Source: Planctomycetaceae bacterium (GTDB taxonomy: Bacteria > Planctomycetota > Planctomycetia > Pirellulales > Thermoguttaceae). From it: a DNA stretch of 37,271 nucleotides. The notes under the pieces were generated by a model, which saw only the letters and a list, made by a program, of their open reading frames with translations, made no database searches and was not told the DNA's origin. Numbering within the stretch: the first letter of the stretch is position 1; every line of letters begins with the position of its first letter. The position numbers and the translations under genes were made by a program. Positions 1 to 7,602 of the stretch are shown here, piece after piece. Where the stretch lies: the NCBI GenBank assembly GCA_031268995.1, contig JAIRWK010000049.1, positions 1-37,271 on the forward strand. The letters run 5' to 3'.

Positions 1-1401
1 CACATTACGGGCAATGCTTCAACAGGAACAATACCAGCCGGAACGCCGGATATATTCTTAAAAGTCAAAAAGAAAACAACCAACGCCTACGGTACAGAGA
101 AAACATCAAGCAAGATCACTGCTGGAACAACAATTGAGCTTGAGATGGACGATCTAGTTCAAAATAAAGTCGGCAACGAAACATTGGAATTCGAATACAG
201 CTGGTGTTACAAAGACGGTACAACCGAAATCCCCATCCCAGGTTCTTTCACCTCAACCCACAAATGCTACACAATAATCGATACTCCACACTCTCCGTGG
301 GGAATTGGCACTGGAACAGGTGCGGGCGAAACTCCTTGGCTGGCAGTTGTCGACGCATCATGCAAAATGGCAGAAGGCGTAACTTGCTCCGCTAGCGATC
401 CAAAACCTCTGTACGTGAAAATGGAAAAGGCTATAAATGAGTTAGAAGGGAGCATTGACAATGTGCCGTCAAAACTAAAATATGATGTGTCGGGTGGGAA
501 GCCGAATTATGTAATCGAAAATGGTGTTGTGGTTATGCCACCTTTGGTTACAGTTGGACATTTTAGACCATATCCTAGTGGTCAACTGAGGCTCTCCAAC
601 TTTTTGTTATTTATAAAAGAGGATCGTAGTACCAATGAAGGTCGTTTATCTGGTAGAACAGCCAATATGGTGAATTGCTCGGATTGTGCGTTCTTATTGA
701 CGACATTCGCCAATGCATTGGGTGGTGACTTACGTGTTGCCTGGATTACGAATTATGATTCCAACTATGGGCTACAGGGATTTACATTGAATCCTATTGT
801 TCCGGTTGGTTCTGATCATTTTGAAACAATCCAATTTACGCCTACAGGAAGATTTAGTTACCATGCGGTATCTGTTCCAGCGTCCACTACTGCTATTCCT
901 CTTGATGCCAGTACATCTGTTTACGATGCTTGCCTTAAATTAGGTATCCCAGATCCAACTAAGAAAGTAAACGGCGGAAAGGTAAAGGAAGGCGATTGTA
1001 AACTCTCTGCTGGTCTTCCATTTGATGTTCCCGATAATCTTCAAGTAGTCAATATTGATGGCAATTTATCCGGTGAAATCAACTGTAACCCAGTGCTAGG
1101 AACGGTTCCAGACATATTCGGTATCAATGCAAAATACGAAATTACTGTTAATAACCCAGCAACAACTTGTTCAATAAAGAGGGATGATAAGGTAGTTGAT
1201 CCGCATCATAATCTGTCTGCAACCCGAACTACTGATGGGGTAAATATTAATTTTACTGCTGGTACGGTGTCCGTCGGTAAGAAATTTTCGTTTGATACTC
1301 AATATAACTACAATGAGTACAGAGCTTTATTGAGTTCTCCTGGAAATAATGGAAGAGGAAGATGTGTTTGGTTACACCAAAAATCAATTACAATTGATTA
1401 G
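1..1401 (+). CDS. Transglutaminase-like domain protein, 5' truncated by window edge
   Basis: The reading frame is open from the first base, so the gene begins upstream; the ATG at 145 is probably internal. The C-terminal half carries what looks like a transglutaminase/cysteine-protease-like core. The stretch NCSDCAFLLTTFANALGG (bases 673-726) resembles the family's C-x-D-x-A-x-L helix, followed by LRVAWI. FSYHAVSV puts a His at 862-864 and PLDAS an Asp at 904-906, giving a Cys-His-Asp order with the first Cys at 676-678. The N-terminal part, rich in Thr, Gly and Pro, resembles Ig-like or secreted-protein sequence. A glycine/cysteine-containing beta-rich tail follows the core. The protein is probably exported, but the signal region is outside the window. 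Substrate and biological role are unknown. The transglutaminase fold call rests on motif order only. Confidence 0.6.
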   Translation, partial: HITGNASTGTIPAGTPDIFLKVKKKTTNAYGTEKTSSKITAGTTIELEMDDLVQNKVGNETLEFEYSWCYKDGTTEIPIPGSFTSTHKCYTIIDTPHSPWGIGTGTGAGETPWLAVVDASCKMAEGVTCSASDPKPLYVKMEKAINELEGSIDNVPSKLKYDVSGGKPNYVIENGVVVMPPLVTVGHFRPYPSGQLRLSNFLLFIKEDRSTNEGRLSGRTANMVNCSDCAFLLTTFANALGGDLRVAWITNYDSNYGLQGFTLNPIVPVGSDHFETIQFTPTGRFSYHAVSVPASTTAIPLDASTSVYDACLKLGIPDPTKKVNGGKVKEGDCKLSAGLPFDVPDNLQVVNIDGNLSGEINCNPVLGTVPDIFGINAKYEITVNNPATTCSIKRDDKVVDPHHNLSATRTTDGVNINFTAGTVSVGKKFSFDTQYNYNEYRALLSSPGNNGRGRCVWLHQKSITID

Positions 1402-1625
1402 CCGTATGAGTTATGTGTAAATAAATTTATCTCGATTGCTTCAGAACGTGCGCGAGTGAAATTATAACACCAGATAAATAGCGTAATGTTTTTAATTTTT
1501 TCAATGTCATAGGTAAATTTATTTATACCGATACATTGGTTGGTTATTTGTTGAGTGTATACGTGTTTAATGTGAATGTAATATGTAATATGTAATACGT
1601 AAAGATAATTTTGGAGACAATAAAA
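1402..1625. other. Intergenic gap with no recognised repeat
   Basis: This 224-bp AT-rich stretch separates the transglutaminase-like gene from the SHD1 gene. It contains a short run of TGTAATATG-type direct repeats near 1575-1597 and a GGAG at 1613-1616 that serves the next gene. No copy of the window's palindromic families is present, which is unusual here. Confidence 0.6.
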
Positions 1626-2996
1626 ATGAAAAAAAGTATTTTGATTTTTGTGTTGATCAGTTTTATATTCTTAATGCAGGTATCGCAATTTGTGTCTTTG
1701 AGCTATTGCGTTGAGGTTACAAAGCCAGTTCAAAGTAAAGAGGGGACAAATGATTCCGCAGTGCAAAGTAACGCTGTCCCTATTATCGTTAGAGAACAAC
1801 AATACGAACTTCACCCTTATTCTAGTCAATTTGCGCAAGATAAATTACGAGAATATTTTGATTGTGAGCATAATGCTCCATTTTATTTATACTTGTCTGG
1901 TGTGTTTAATACTCCGGGGCAGGGTATCATTAAAGGTTGGCTGGTCTATAGAAGTAAATCACAACAATTACGTGCTGATAAAATAAATAGGTGGGGCATA
2001 TTATTACAGGGCAAGAAGGAGATACATCCTTTATATAGTTATATGACTACAGATGTTGTAGTAGGCGATGATGAAGTAGAAATTGAAAGGATTGCTGTTG
2101 TTTTTGGACTGCTTCCATCTGTTCCACTAAAAAATGTAATGGCTATGGACCTAGGTGTACGTAACCGTATTTTACGTACGCAGTATGGAGAATACGGGAT
2201 TTACTCAGAGGGTTCGCATCTAGCTGTTCCCGTTGACATAACGGCTACTAAAAATCTGATTCCTTTTATATGTAAATTAGATCGCGAAATTGAATTTGTG
2301 ATACCCAATGTGTCAGTACTTCTTGAATCAAATTTTTCTGACTATGATCATCGAGATGAAAAAAATTCACTTGCCCGATCTACAAAGTTGTTAGAAGTAG
2401 CTGTAGCCGTTAGCGAGTATATTAGTAAACCTTTTCCTGCGAGAGAGCGTATAGAAAAAATTGTAAACAAGCATTATTTTGATCGTTTTGAACCATCAAA
2501 GAAAAATCTTATTGTTGAAGAAGAAATAAAATTAAATATTTCGTACACATTAGAAACAACGGCTAAACCACCCGAATGGATTAGATTACGTGCAACATCG
2601 GGCAAATTTCGCCGAGAAAAAAATGATGTCTATTACAAAGCAACTGAATCCGGCAAACAAACGATTTTTCTTGAAGCAATTGCAGGAACTGGTGCGAATG
2701 GTTCGCCGATATACGAAGTCTCTCTTGCCGAGCAATTGCAAATTGAAATTGATGTAACCGAATCAACAATCGTTTTTCCTCTGGTTCGCTCGCATCGTTC
2801 GTGGGAATCTCTTGATGGTCGTTATACTATAGAGGCTAAATTGGTTTCGGTTACAGTTGGCAAGGATGACAAGAGATACGTTACTCTTGAACGTCAAGAT
2901 AACGGCAAAAAAACAACAGCCCCCCTCGACCAATTGTCCAAACCTGATCAAGAATACATACAATTACAAATCGATAAACAAGAAAATAAAAAATAA
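1626..2996 (+). CDS. Secreted protein with C-terminal SHD1-like domain
   Basis: An exported protein of about 456 residues. I place the start at ATG 1626 because GGAG at 1613-1616 is correctly spaced; an in-frame TTG at 1611 overlaps that ribosome binding site. Residues 1-30 form a typical signal peptide (MKKS then a hydrophobic run, ending near LSYC). The C-terminal ~65 residues (RSWESLDGRYTIEAKLVSV, then KYVTLER-like strands and PLDQLSKPDQEYI) match the pattern of the SHD1 (SLA1 homology) domain common in planctomycete secreted proteins: R-x-W, a beta-strand pair, and a closing L-S-x-x-D-x-x-Y/I motif. The middle is unrecognised. SHD1 in bacteria is presumed to mediate binding, but the ligand is unknown. 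The gene appears to be monocistronic. Confidence 0.7.
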   Translation: MKKSILIFVLISFIFLMQVSQFVSLSYCVEVTKPVQSKEGTNDSAVQSNAVPIIVREQQYELHPYSSQFAQDKLREYFDCEHNAPFYLYLSGVFNTPGQGIIKGWLVYRSKSQQLRADKINRWGILLQGKKEIHPLYSYMTTDVVVGDDEVEIERIAVVFGLLPSVPLKNVMAMDLGVRNRILRTQYGEYGIYSEGSHLAVPVDITATKNLIPFICKLDREIEFVIPNVSVLLESNFSDYDHRDEKNSLARSTKLLEVAVAVSEYISKPFPARERIEKIVNKHYFDRFEPSKKNLIVEEEIKLNISYTLETTAKPPEWIRLRATSGKFRREKNDVYYKATESGKQTIFLEAIAGTGANGSPIYEVSLAEQLQIEIDVTESTIVFPLVRSHRSWESLDGRYTIEAKLVSVTVGKDDKRYVTLERQDNGKKTTAPLDQLSKPDQEYIQLQIDKQENKK

Positions 2997-3043
2997 ATAA
3001 CTATTTCGAATCCGGTGTTGTTTGTTTTGTTGTTTTATGCTGC

Positions 3044-3127
3044 TGTATTCAAGCTGTTTTTTAAAAATCCCCAAAACTGAACTTGGAATCGCAACGATGC
3101 GAAGCGATTGTTCAAGGCGTATTGGCA
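3044..3127 (+). repeat. Family A palindromic element, decayed copy
   Basis: Recognisable pieces of the A consensus are in order: TTCAAGCTGTTTTTTAAAAA, then CTGAACTTGGAATCGCAACG, then GCGAAGCGATTGTTCAAGGC. The right terminal hairpin is lost. Orientation + means the AGCT-TTAAAATTCC end comes first. Confidence 0.6.
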
Positions 3128-3279
3128 AAAATTTTTTTGGTGGTTTATTTTGTTGTTGACTGGTTTTTCTTTGGGGCTATAATGTTTGGCTTTGTGGGGG
3201 ATGTTTAGTCAGGGTATTGAGGGGACGTTTGTGTTTTTTTATTGTACAAAAAAACAATTGATTGCTATCGGGCGAATGT

Positions 3280-3405
3280 TATGCCCAAGCTGTTTTTAAA
3301 TTCCCGAAGCTACGGTGAACTTGCAACGCAGAGCGTTAAGCAAGCACTACAACGTTAAGCGATTGTTCAAGGGCGAAGCCTACCGCCCATGTTGGTTTCG
3401 GTGTA
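3280..3405 (+). repeat. Family A element, long subtype (A2)
   Basis: This copy runs from a decayed TATACTGAAGC-type end (TATGCCCAAGC) to GGTTTCGGTGTA. It carries the A2-specific block GCAACGCAGAGCGTT, which can fold as AACGC/GCGTT, then AAGCGATTGTTCAAGGGCG and AAGCCTACCGCCC. It ends about 16 bp before the rhaA ribosome binding site. Confidence 0.75.
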
Positions 3406-3420
3406 CCAAAATAATTTGTG

Positions 3421-3425
3421 GGAGG
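3421..3425 (+). promoter_or_regulatory. Ribosome binding site of rhaA
   Basis: GGAGG decides between the closely spaced GTG 3418, ATG 3430 and ATG 3433. It overlaps the GTG codon and gives 4 or 7 nt spacing to the two ATGs, favouring 3433. Confidence 0.7.
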
Positions 3426-3432
3426 ATTTATG

Positions 3433-4689
3433 ATGGATGCTGTGAAGCGTGTTTATGAAGTTGCGAGGCAGCGTTATATTGATCTTGGGGTTGATGTGGA
3501 TGCGGCGTTGGAGCGGTTATCGGGGGTTAGGGTTTCGTTGCAATGTTGGCAGGGAGATGATGTTGGCGGTTTTGAGAATTCGGCGGGGTTGACGGGCGGC
3601 GGGATTCTGGCGACTGGAAACTATCCGGGTAAAGCCCTAAACGCAGACCAACTTCGCGCTGATGCGGATGTTGCGTTTAGTTTGATTCCGGGCAAACATA
3701 AATTTAGTTTACATGCAATTTATTTGGAGAATGGCGGCAAGAAAATTGACCGTGATCAAATTAGTACGGAGCATTTTCAAGGTTGGATTGACTGGGCGAA
3801 GTTGCGTGGGATTGGTTTAGATTTTAATCCGACGTATTTTTCTCATTCGTTGTCGTCTGATGGTTTTACGCTTTCGTCTGCGGATTCGGGCAAGCGCGAG
3901 TTTTGGATTCGGCATGGTGTTGCGTGTCGGGAGATTGCGGAGGCAATGGGCAAGCAATTAGGTATGGTATCGGTTGTGAATTTTTGGATGCCGGACGGTT
4001 ACAAGGACATTCCGGTTGATCGTTTATCGCCGCGTAGTCGGATGGCGGATTCACTTGATCGGATTTTTTCTTGCGGAATTGACAACCGGTTTGAATTGGA
4101 TGCGTTGGAGAGCAAATTATTTGGGATTGGTTCTGAAACTTATGTTGTTGGTTCGCATGAGTTTTGTCTTGGGTATGCGTTGAGTCGCGGCAAGTTGGTT
4201 TGTTTTGATGCGGGTCATTTTCATCCGACGGAATCTATTGCGGACAAGTTATCTAGTGTTTCGTTATTTTGGAGTGAATTTTTATTGCATGTAAGTCGTC
4301 CTGTTCGTTGGGACAGTGATCATGTGGTGATTTGGAATGACGATTTACGGGCAATAGCGGAGGAGCTTGTGCGAAACGATTTACTTAATCGAGTTCATAT
4401 TGGTCTTGATTTTTTTGACGCGACGATCAATAGAATTGCGGCGTGGGTGATTGGGACGCGGTCAATGCTTAAAGCACTTCTTGCGGCGTTACTTGAACCG
4501 ATTGATGTGTTGCGGGATTGGGAGTTGTCGGGCGATTATACGCGGCGGCTTGCGATGCTGGAAGAATTGAAGTCGTTACCTTTCGGTGCAATTTGGGATT
4601 TTTATTGCGAAAAAAATAACGTACCCGTCGGAGCCGCATGGATCGAAGAAGTCAAAAAATATGAGAAAAAAGTATTGTCCGAAAGATAA
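3433..4689 (+). CDS. rhaA: L-rhamnose isomerase
   Basis: A cytoplasmic aldose-ketose isomerase converting L-rhamnose to L-rhamnulose, the first step of rhamnose catabolism. About 418 residues, the family's normal length, and collinear with E. coli RhaA as I remember it: SLQCWQGDDVGGFEN, ATGNYPGKA, LIPGKHKFSLHAIYLE, GLDFNPTYFSH, VESKLFGIG-like ALESKLFGIGSETY, DAGHFHPTE, HVSRPVRWDSDHVV and HIGLDFFDATINRIAAWVIG. The acidic and His residues in the DAGHFHPTE and RWDSDHV motifs correspond to the metal/substrate site. ATG 3433 is preferred over ATG 3430 and GTG 3418 because GGAGG at 3421-3425 is then 7 nt upstream. No rhaB or rhaD neighbour is present, so the rest of the pathway must lie elsewhere. 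Confidence 0.97.
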   Translation: MDAVKRVYEVARQRYIDLGVDVDAALERLSGVRVSLQCWQGDDVGGFENSAGLTGGGILATGNYPGKALNADQLRADADVAFSLIPGKHKFSLHAIYLENGGKKIDRDQISTEHFQGWIDWAKLRGIGLDFNPTYFSHSLSSDGFTLSSADSGKREFWIRHGVACREIAEAMGKQLGMVSVVNFWMPDGYKDIPVDRLSPRSRMADSLDRIFSCGIDNRFELDALESKLFGIGSETYVVGSHEFCLGYALSRGKLVCFDAGHFHPTESIADKLSSVSLFWSEFLLHVSRPVRWDSDHVVIWNDDLRAIAEELVRNDLLNRVHIGLDFFDATINRIAAWVIGTRSMLKALLAALLEPIDVLRDWELSGDYTRRLAMLEELKSLPFGAIWDFYCEKNNVPVGAAWIEEVKKYEKKVLSER

Positions 4690-4695
4690 AAAAAG

Positions 4696-4788
4696 CATAC
4701 TGAAGCTGCGGTAAACCTGCAACGCAAAGCGTTGGGCAAGCGCAACAACATGAAGCGGTTGTTCAATCGCCCTACCGGCTACGGTATA
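4696..4788 (+). repeat. Family A element, A2 subtype
   Basis: Begins ATACTGAAGCTGCGG and ends CCTACCGGCTACGGTATA. Contains the A2 hairpin AACGCAAAGCGTT and the AACAAC...GTTGTT stem. It lies just after the rhaA stop and may serve as a transcript end. Confidence 0.85.
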
Positions 4789-4801
4789 AACAGTAGACAA
4801 T

Positions 4802-4893
4802 TTGTGTGGAAGTTTTTTTACCGCAAAGACGAGAAAGTCGCGCGAAGGTTTTTCAATATATTCTTTTGCTTTATTTGTCTTTGCGGTGTTTAA
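4802..4893. repeat. Family C palindromic element
   Basis: Left arm ACCGCAAAGACGAGAAAGTCG and right arm TTGTCTTTGCGGTG are inverted repeats around an AT-rich centre, preceded by GGAAGTTTTTTT. It ends 35 bp before the galU-like start. An upstream in-frame ATG at 4806 lies inside this repeat and would add 41 residues of repeat-derived peptide. Confidence 0.85.
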
Positions 4894-4928
4894 ATTTTTA
4901 TTCTTTGCATCAAAAAACGAAACTATTT

Positions 4929-5819
4929 ATGATAAATATTGGTGTAATTCCGGTAGCTGGTCGTGGGTTGAGTTTATTGCCGATTACGAAAAGTCAACCG
5001 AAGGAGATGTTGCCGGTTGGTAATAAGCCGATTGTTCAACATGTGGTTGATGAGTTGATTGGTTGTGGGGTCAATCGTTTACTTTTTGTTACGGGACCGG
5101 ACAAATCGTCGATAGAGGATCATTTTGATATTAACAAGGAATTGATTCGTTTTTTGCGTTATCAAGGTCTTGAGGAAACGCTTTCGGAGCTTGCGTTTGA
5201 GCGGAAGAGTGCGGCGTATTTTTACACGCGGCAACGTCATCAAAATGGACTTGGTCAAGCTGTGATTTGTGCGGAACCTTATGTCAATGGTCATTGTTTT
5301 GTGGTTGCGTTGGGTGATACGATTTTGGGGCGGCATGTTTCGTCGAATATTGTCAAGCGGTTGGTGGAAGTGTTTGAGCGTGAAGGCGGCGAGGTCAGGG
5401 CAGTGATTGCGTTTGACGAGGTGAATAGGAGTGAGGTTTCGCGTTTTGGGATAGCGACGGCGGGCAATTCTTTTGGTGATTGTTTTGAGCTGGCGGATTT
5501 GGTGGAGAAACCGCGTGAGTCTGAAACGCCTAGTTGTCTTGCTGTCGCGGCGAGGTATGTTTTTTCGCCGGATATTTTTGAGTATTTGCACAAAACCAAA
5601 CCAGACGAAAACGGCGATATTCAGCTAACTGACGCGATTCATTTACTGCTTAAAGACGGCAAACGCGTTATTGGTGTACGGTTGCCGAAGAGCGAGCAAC
5701 GTTATGACATCGGCGATTTCGATTTATATTACAGGGCGTTTATAGATTTTGCGTTGCATGATCCGGTTCGAGGAAACGAGATTAGGGAATATTTGAAAAA
5801 TGTTCTTGCGGAGGATTAG
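4929..5819 (+). CDS. UTP-glucose-1-phosphate uridylyltransferase-like nucleotidyltransferase
   Basis: About 296 residues, the usual length of GalU. The family makes UDP-glucose from UTP and glucose-1-phosphate in the cytoplasm for glycan and envelope synthesis. Visible motifs are the N-terminal nucleotide-binding loop, with the match to P-x-TK-x-x-PKEMLPV being LPITKSQPKEMLPV, then LLFVTGPDKSSIEDHFD, RQRHQNGLGQAVICAEP and FVVALGDTILG, and later LVEKPRESE and YDIGD. The start is put at ATG 4929 (MINIGVIPVAG) because residues upstream of it are encoded by a family C repeat. In the glycine-rich loop the usual G-x-G-T-R reads AGRGLSLLP, with Thr to Leu and the normally conserved Arg to Ser. The fold is therefore secure, but activity or substrate may differ from classical GalU. 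Confidence 0.85.
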   Translation: MINIGVIPVAGRGLSLLPITKSQPKEMLPVGNKPIVQHVVDELIGCGVNRLLFVTGPDKSSIEDHFDINKELIRFLRYQGLEETLSELAFERKSAAYFYTRQRHQNGLGQAVICAEPYVNGHCFVVALGDTILGRHVSSNIVKRLVEVFEREGGEVRAVIAFDEVNRSEVSRFGIATAGNSFGDCFELADLVEKPRESETPSCLAVAARYVFSPDIFEYLHKTKPDENGDIQLTDAIHLLLKDGKRVIGVRLPKSEQRYDIGDFDLYYRAFIDFALHDPVRGNEIREYLKNVLAED

Positions 5820-5846
5820 GTTGTTTGCAAGGATATGTTTTCATGT

Positions 5847-6061
5847 TATACCGTAGTTGCTATGAAATTTATCTTTTTATACCGTAGCAATAGGCTTCGC
5901 CCTTGAACAACCGCTTCACGTTGTTGCGCTTGCGTGTTCAGATTCAGGAATTTTAAAGTAGCTTCAGTATAAAACAGGATAACATGATTACAGGATTGTC
6001 AGGATATAATGAAATCCTGTCAAAAAAAATAAAAACTGAATTTCATAGTGCGATGAGTATA
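5847..6061 (+). repeat. Family B palindromic element, interrupted by an A element
   Basis: Left part 5847-5879 starts TATACCGTAG and continues TATGAAATTTATCTTTTT. The right part resumes at 5970 with the CAGGAT/ATCCTG core and ends GAATTTCATAG then GATGAGTATA. Compared with the uninterrupted copy at 24407-24541, the break falls exactly at TTTTTA/A. Confidence 0.9.
5880..5969 (-). mobile_element. Family A element nested in family B with TA flanks
   Basis: A 90-bp A copy running TACCGTAGC to GCTTCAGTA, flanked on both sides by TA (5878-5879 and 5970-5971). Removing the element plus one TA rebuilds ATCTTTTTAAAACAGG, one base different from the intact B copy (ATCTTTTTAAGACAGG at about 24430). This is direct evidence of insertion and suggests a TA target duplication. 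Confidence 0.9.
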
Positions 6062-6076
6062 CGCATCCACAAAAAG

Positions 6077-6114
6077 TTTACCGTAGCCGGTAAGACGATA
6101 GGCTTCGGTATAAA
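6077..6114 (-). repeat. Miniature A-like element
   Basis: Only the end regions remain: TTTACCGTAGCCGGTAAG and ATAGGCTTCGGTATAAA, forming a 38-bp near-palindrome. It may be an internal deletion derivative of family A, and sits directly beside a family C copy. Confidence 0.7.
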
Positions 6115-6181
6115 CACCGCGAAGGCGAAAGAGGATATTTAAAACTTTGTGCGACTTTATTGCTTTTGCGGTAAAAAAACT
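6112..6181. repeat. Family C palindromic element
   Basis: Arms ACCGCGAAGGCGAAAGAGG and TTGCTTTTGCGGT surround GGATATTTAAAACTTTGTGC. It matches the orientation seen at 32984-33058. Confidence 0.8.
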
Positions 6182-6402
6182 TGGGGGTTACGGGATATTT
6201 TGCAAAAAAGTTTAAAATTAACTGGTAATTTTTCAATTATTGTGCGAAAATCCTTGTTTGTTCGTTTCGTGAACAAAACGGACTTATTGAGCTGGTCATG
6301 CTTGTAGTTTGGCTGGCGGCTGATTGGGATAATTGGGGCAGGCGGTGGTCGCCGAAATTTTAGGTACGATCAATTAAAAAAAATTACAAAGGAGTTTTTG
6401 AA

Positions 6403-7305
6403 ATGAAAACAATGTCGAAAAGTAAAGCGGCAAGTTTGCCGGAAAGAGTTGGATTTTGCCGTCGAGTGGCTTTTACGTTGATTGAGTTATTGGTTGTGAT
6501 GGTGATAATTGGGTTACTTGCGGCGTTATTATTTCCCGCAATAAATTCCGCAAGAGAAGGTTCTCGCCGAATAACTTGCACAAACAACCAACACCAAATC
6601 GGTATCGCCCTAACAAATAACGCCGCAAACGACAGAGGTTTACCCGGACACGTTGAAAATGTACGCGGAACAGCTCTAACTTGGTTTGCGGCGATACTAG
6701 CAGAATTGGGCGAACCTGCGGAATTTGAGAAAGCGTATAGAAGTGGTCAAACACCAGATTCGATGCCTGTTGCGGTTTGCCCGTCGTCGCTGTCAGAAAA
6801 ACGAAGAACGCCTCATGATCTTTCGTATGTCGCAAATTGTGGGCAGGCTTCCACGACGGGTAACGCAGATACATCAGATGATAACCTAGACTTGGTAATG
6901 TTTCCAGATAGAAGTAGTAGTGGTGCTGGTAAACCGAACCGACGAAAACTTGATGAAGCCGCACCAGGTGGCGCATCCACGACAATAGCAGTTTCTGAAA
7001 ATGTGTTAGCAGGGGGTTGGTATGGTGGTACGACACCGACTGCGATTGGAAATCACGGATTTCTTTGGTACACGATTACTCCTACACAGGAAGATACATT
7101 TCGTGATGGGTATTTTACCCCCGACTCAACTGTATCGCCTTCTTCGTATATTGCTCGGGCTAGAATTTCATCAATGCACCCGAATTTGGTAATAACGCTT
7201 TATCTTGATGGTTCGGCTAAAGAGTTGAGTACTGATATTGAGTGGGATGCGTTTCTGAAACTTGCCAATCCAAAAGAGAAAGGTGAACATGATCATACTC
7301 CTTAA
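6403..7305 (+). CDS. DUF1559 (SBP_bac_10) prepilin-like protein
   Basis: A 300-residue planctomycete-type pseudopilin-like protein. The N-terminus has a basic leader and the type II/IV methylation segment [20 protein letters not shown] (residues 25-44), with Ala at the -1 position where Gly is usual. [10 protein letters not shown] and [13 protein letters not shown] follow, the typical start of the DUF1559 domain. Near the C-terminus the diagnostic H-x9-DG motif is present ([12 protein letters not shown]). A glycine-rich [11 protein letters not shown] segment precedes it. ATG 6403 has GGAG at 6391-6394. Proteins of this family occur in many copies per planctomycete genome and are thought to be secreted or surface attached; their function is unknown. 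Confidence 0.92.
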   Translation: MKTMSKSKAASLPERVGFCRRVAFTLIELLVVMVIIGLLAALLFPAINSAREGSRRITCTNNQHQIGIALTNNAANDRGLPGHVENVRGTALTWFAAILAELGEPAEFEKAYRSGQTPDSMPVAVCPSSLSEKRRTPHDLSYVANCGQASTTGNADTSDDNLDLVMFPDRSSSGAGKPNRRKLDEAAPGGASTTIAVSENVLAGGWYGGTTPTAIGNHGFLWYTITPTQEDTFRDGYFTPDSTVSPSSYIARARISSMHPNLVITLYLDGSAKELSTDIEWDAFLKLANPKEKGEHDHTP

Positions 7306-7474
7306 TGCTTTCAAGATTATTGTACAATAAAGAATTTACCAAAACCTCATTTTCACCTAATTTTTTAAAAAACAACCTTATTATCCCATTGGAATATTTG
7401 TTGATTATTTCGTGTCAACACAAAAACTGTTTAATGAGGTTGGTATTTTTTAAAAAGTTATTTTGTTGTTTGCA

Positions 7475-7548
7475 GTAGTGGCGTGCCCTTGCGGTCGCCC
7501 CGTTGAGGTCAAAAACGTATCAGGGCGACCGCAAGGGTACGTCGCTAC
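7475..7548. repeat. Long GC-rich hairpin (family E)
   Basis: Arms of 26 bp at 7475-7500 and 7523-7548 are inverted repeats with three mismatches around a 22-nt loop; the core is TGCGGTCGCCC / GGGCGACCGCA. It is much more GC-rich than its surroundings. It lies just upstream of the receiver-like gene, so it could act as a terminator for the DUF1559 gene or be a mobile palindrome. The only copy seen in the window. Confidence 0.85.
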
Positions 7549-7602
7549 AACGTGGTTGGTCAATTTTTGAATTTGGTGAAGACGGGGGTTTTCAAAATTT
7601 CT

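Larger units (their letters stand above)
2997..3432. other. Repeat-bearing gap before rhaA
   Basis: This 436-bp gap holds two family A copies (one badly decayed, one of the longer A2 subtype). Between them is a G/T-rich stretch (about 3128-3279) in which I see no gene. The last 15 bases hold the GGAGG that sets the rhaA start. Confidence 0.7.
5820..6402. other. Gap with nested repeats before the DUF1559 gene
   Basis: This 583-bp gap holds a family B element interrupted by a complete A element, a miniature A-like element and a family C element. About 220 bp follow (6182-6402) without a recognised repeat, ending in the ribosome binding site of the DUF1559 gene (GGAG 6391-6394). The promoter of that gene is presumably in the 6182-6390 stretch. 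Confidence 0.7.

Noticed and set aside
1575-1597. Short TGTAATATG-type direct repeats before the SHD1 gene as an operator
   Set aside because: Too few and too AT-rich to distinguish from chance; no palindrome or regulator evidence.
5079-5599. Long - strand reading frames (170 and 102 residues) opposite the galU-like gene
   Set aside because: They overlap a well-supported gene in the opposite strand, have low-complexity Arg/Thr-rich composition and no recognisable motif.
7317-7330. Perfect 14-bp palindrome TTATTGTACAATAA after the DUF1559 gene
   Set aside because: AT-rich and short; chance palindromes of this size are expected in such DNA, and no second copy was noticed.
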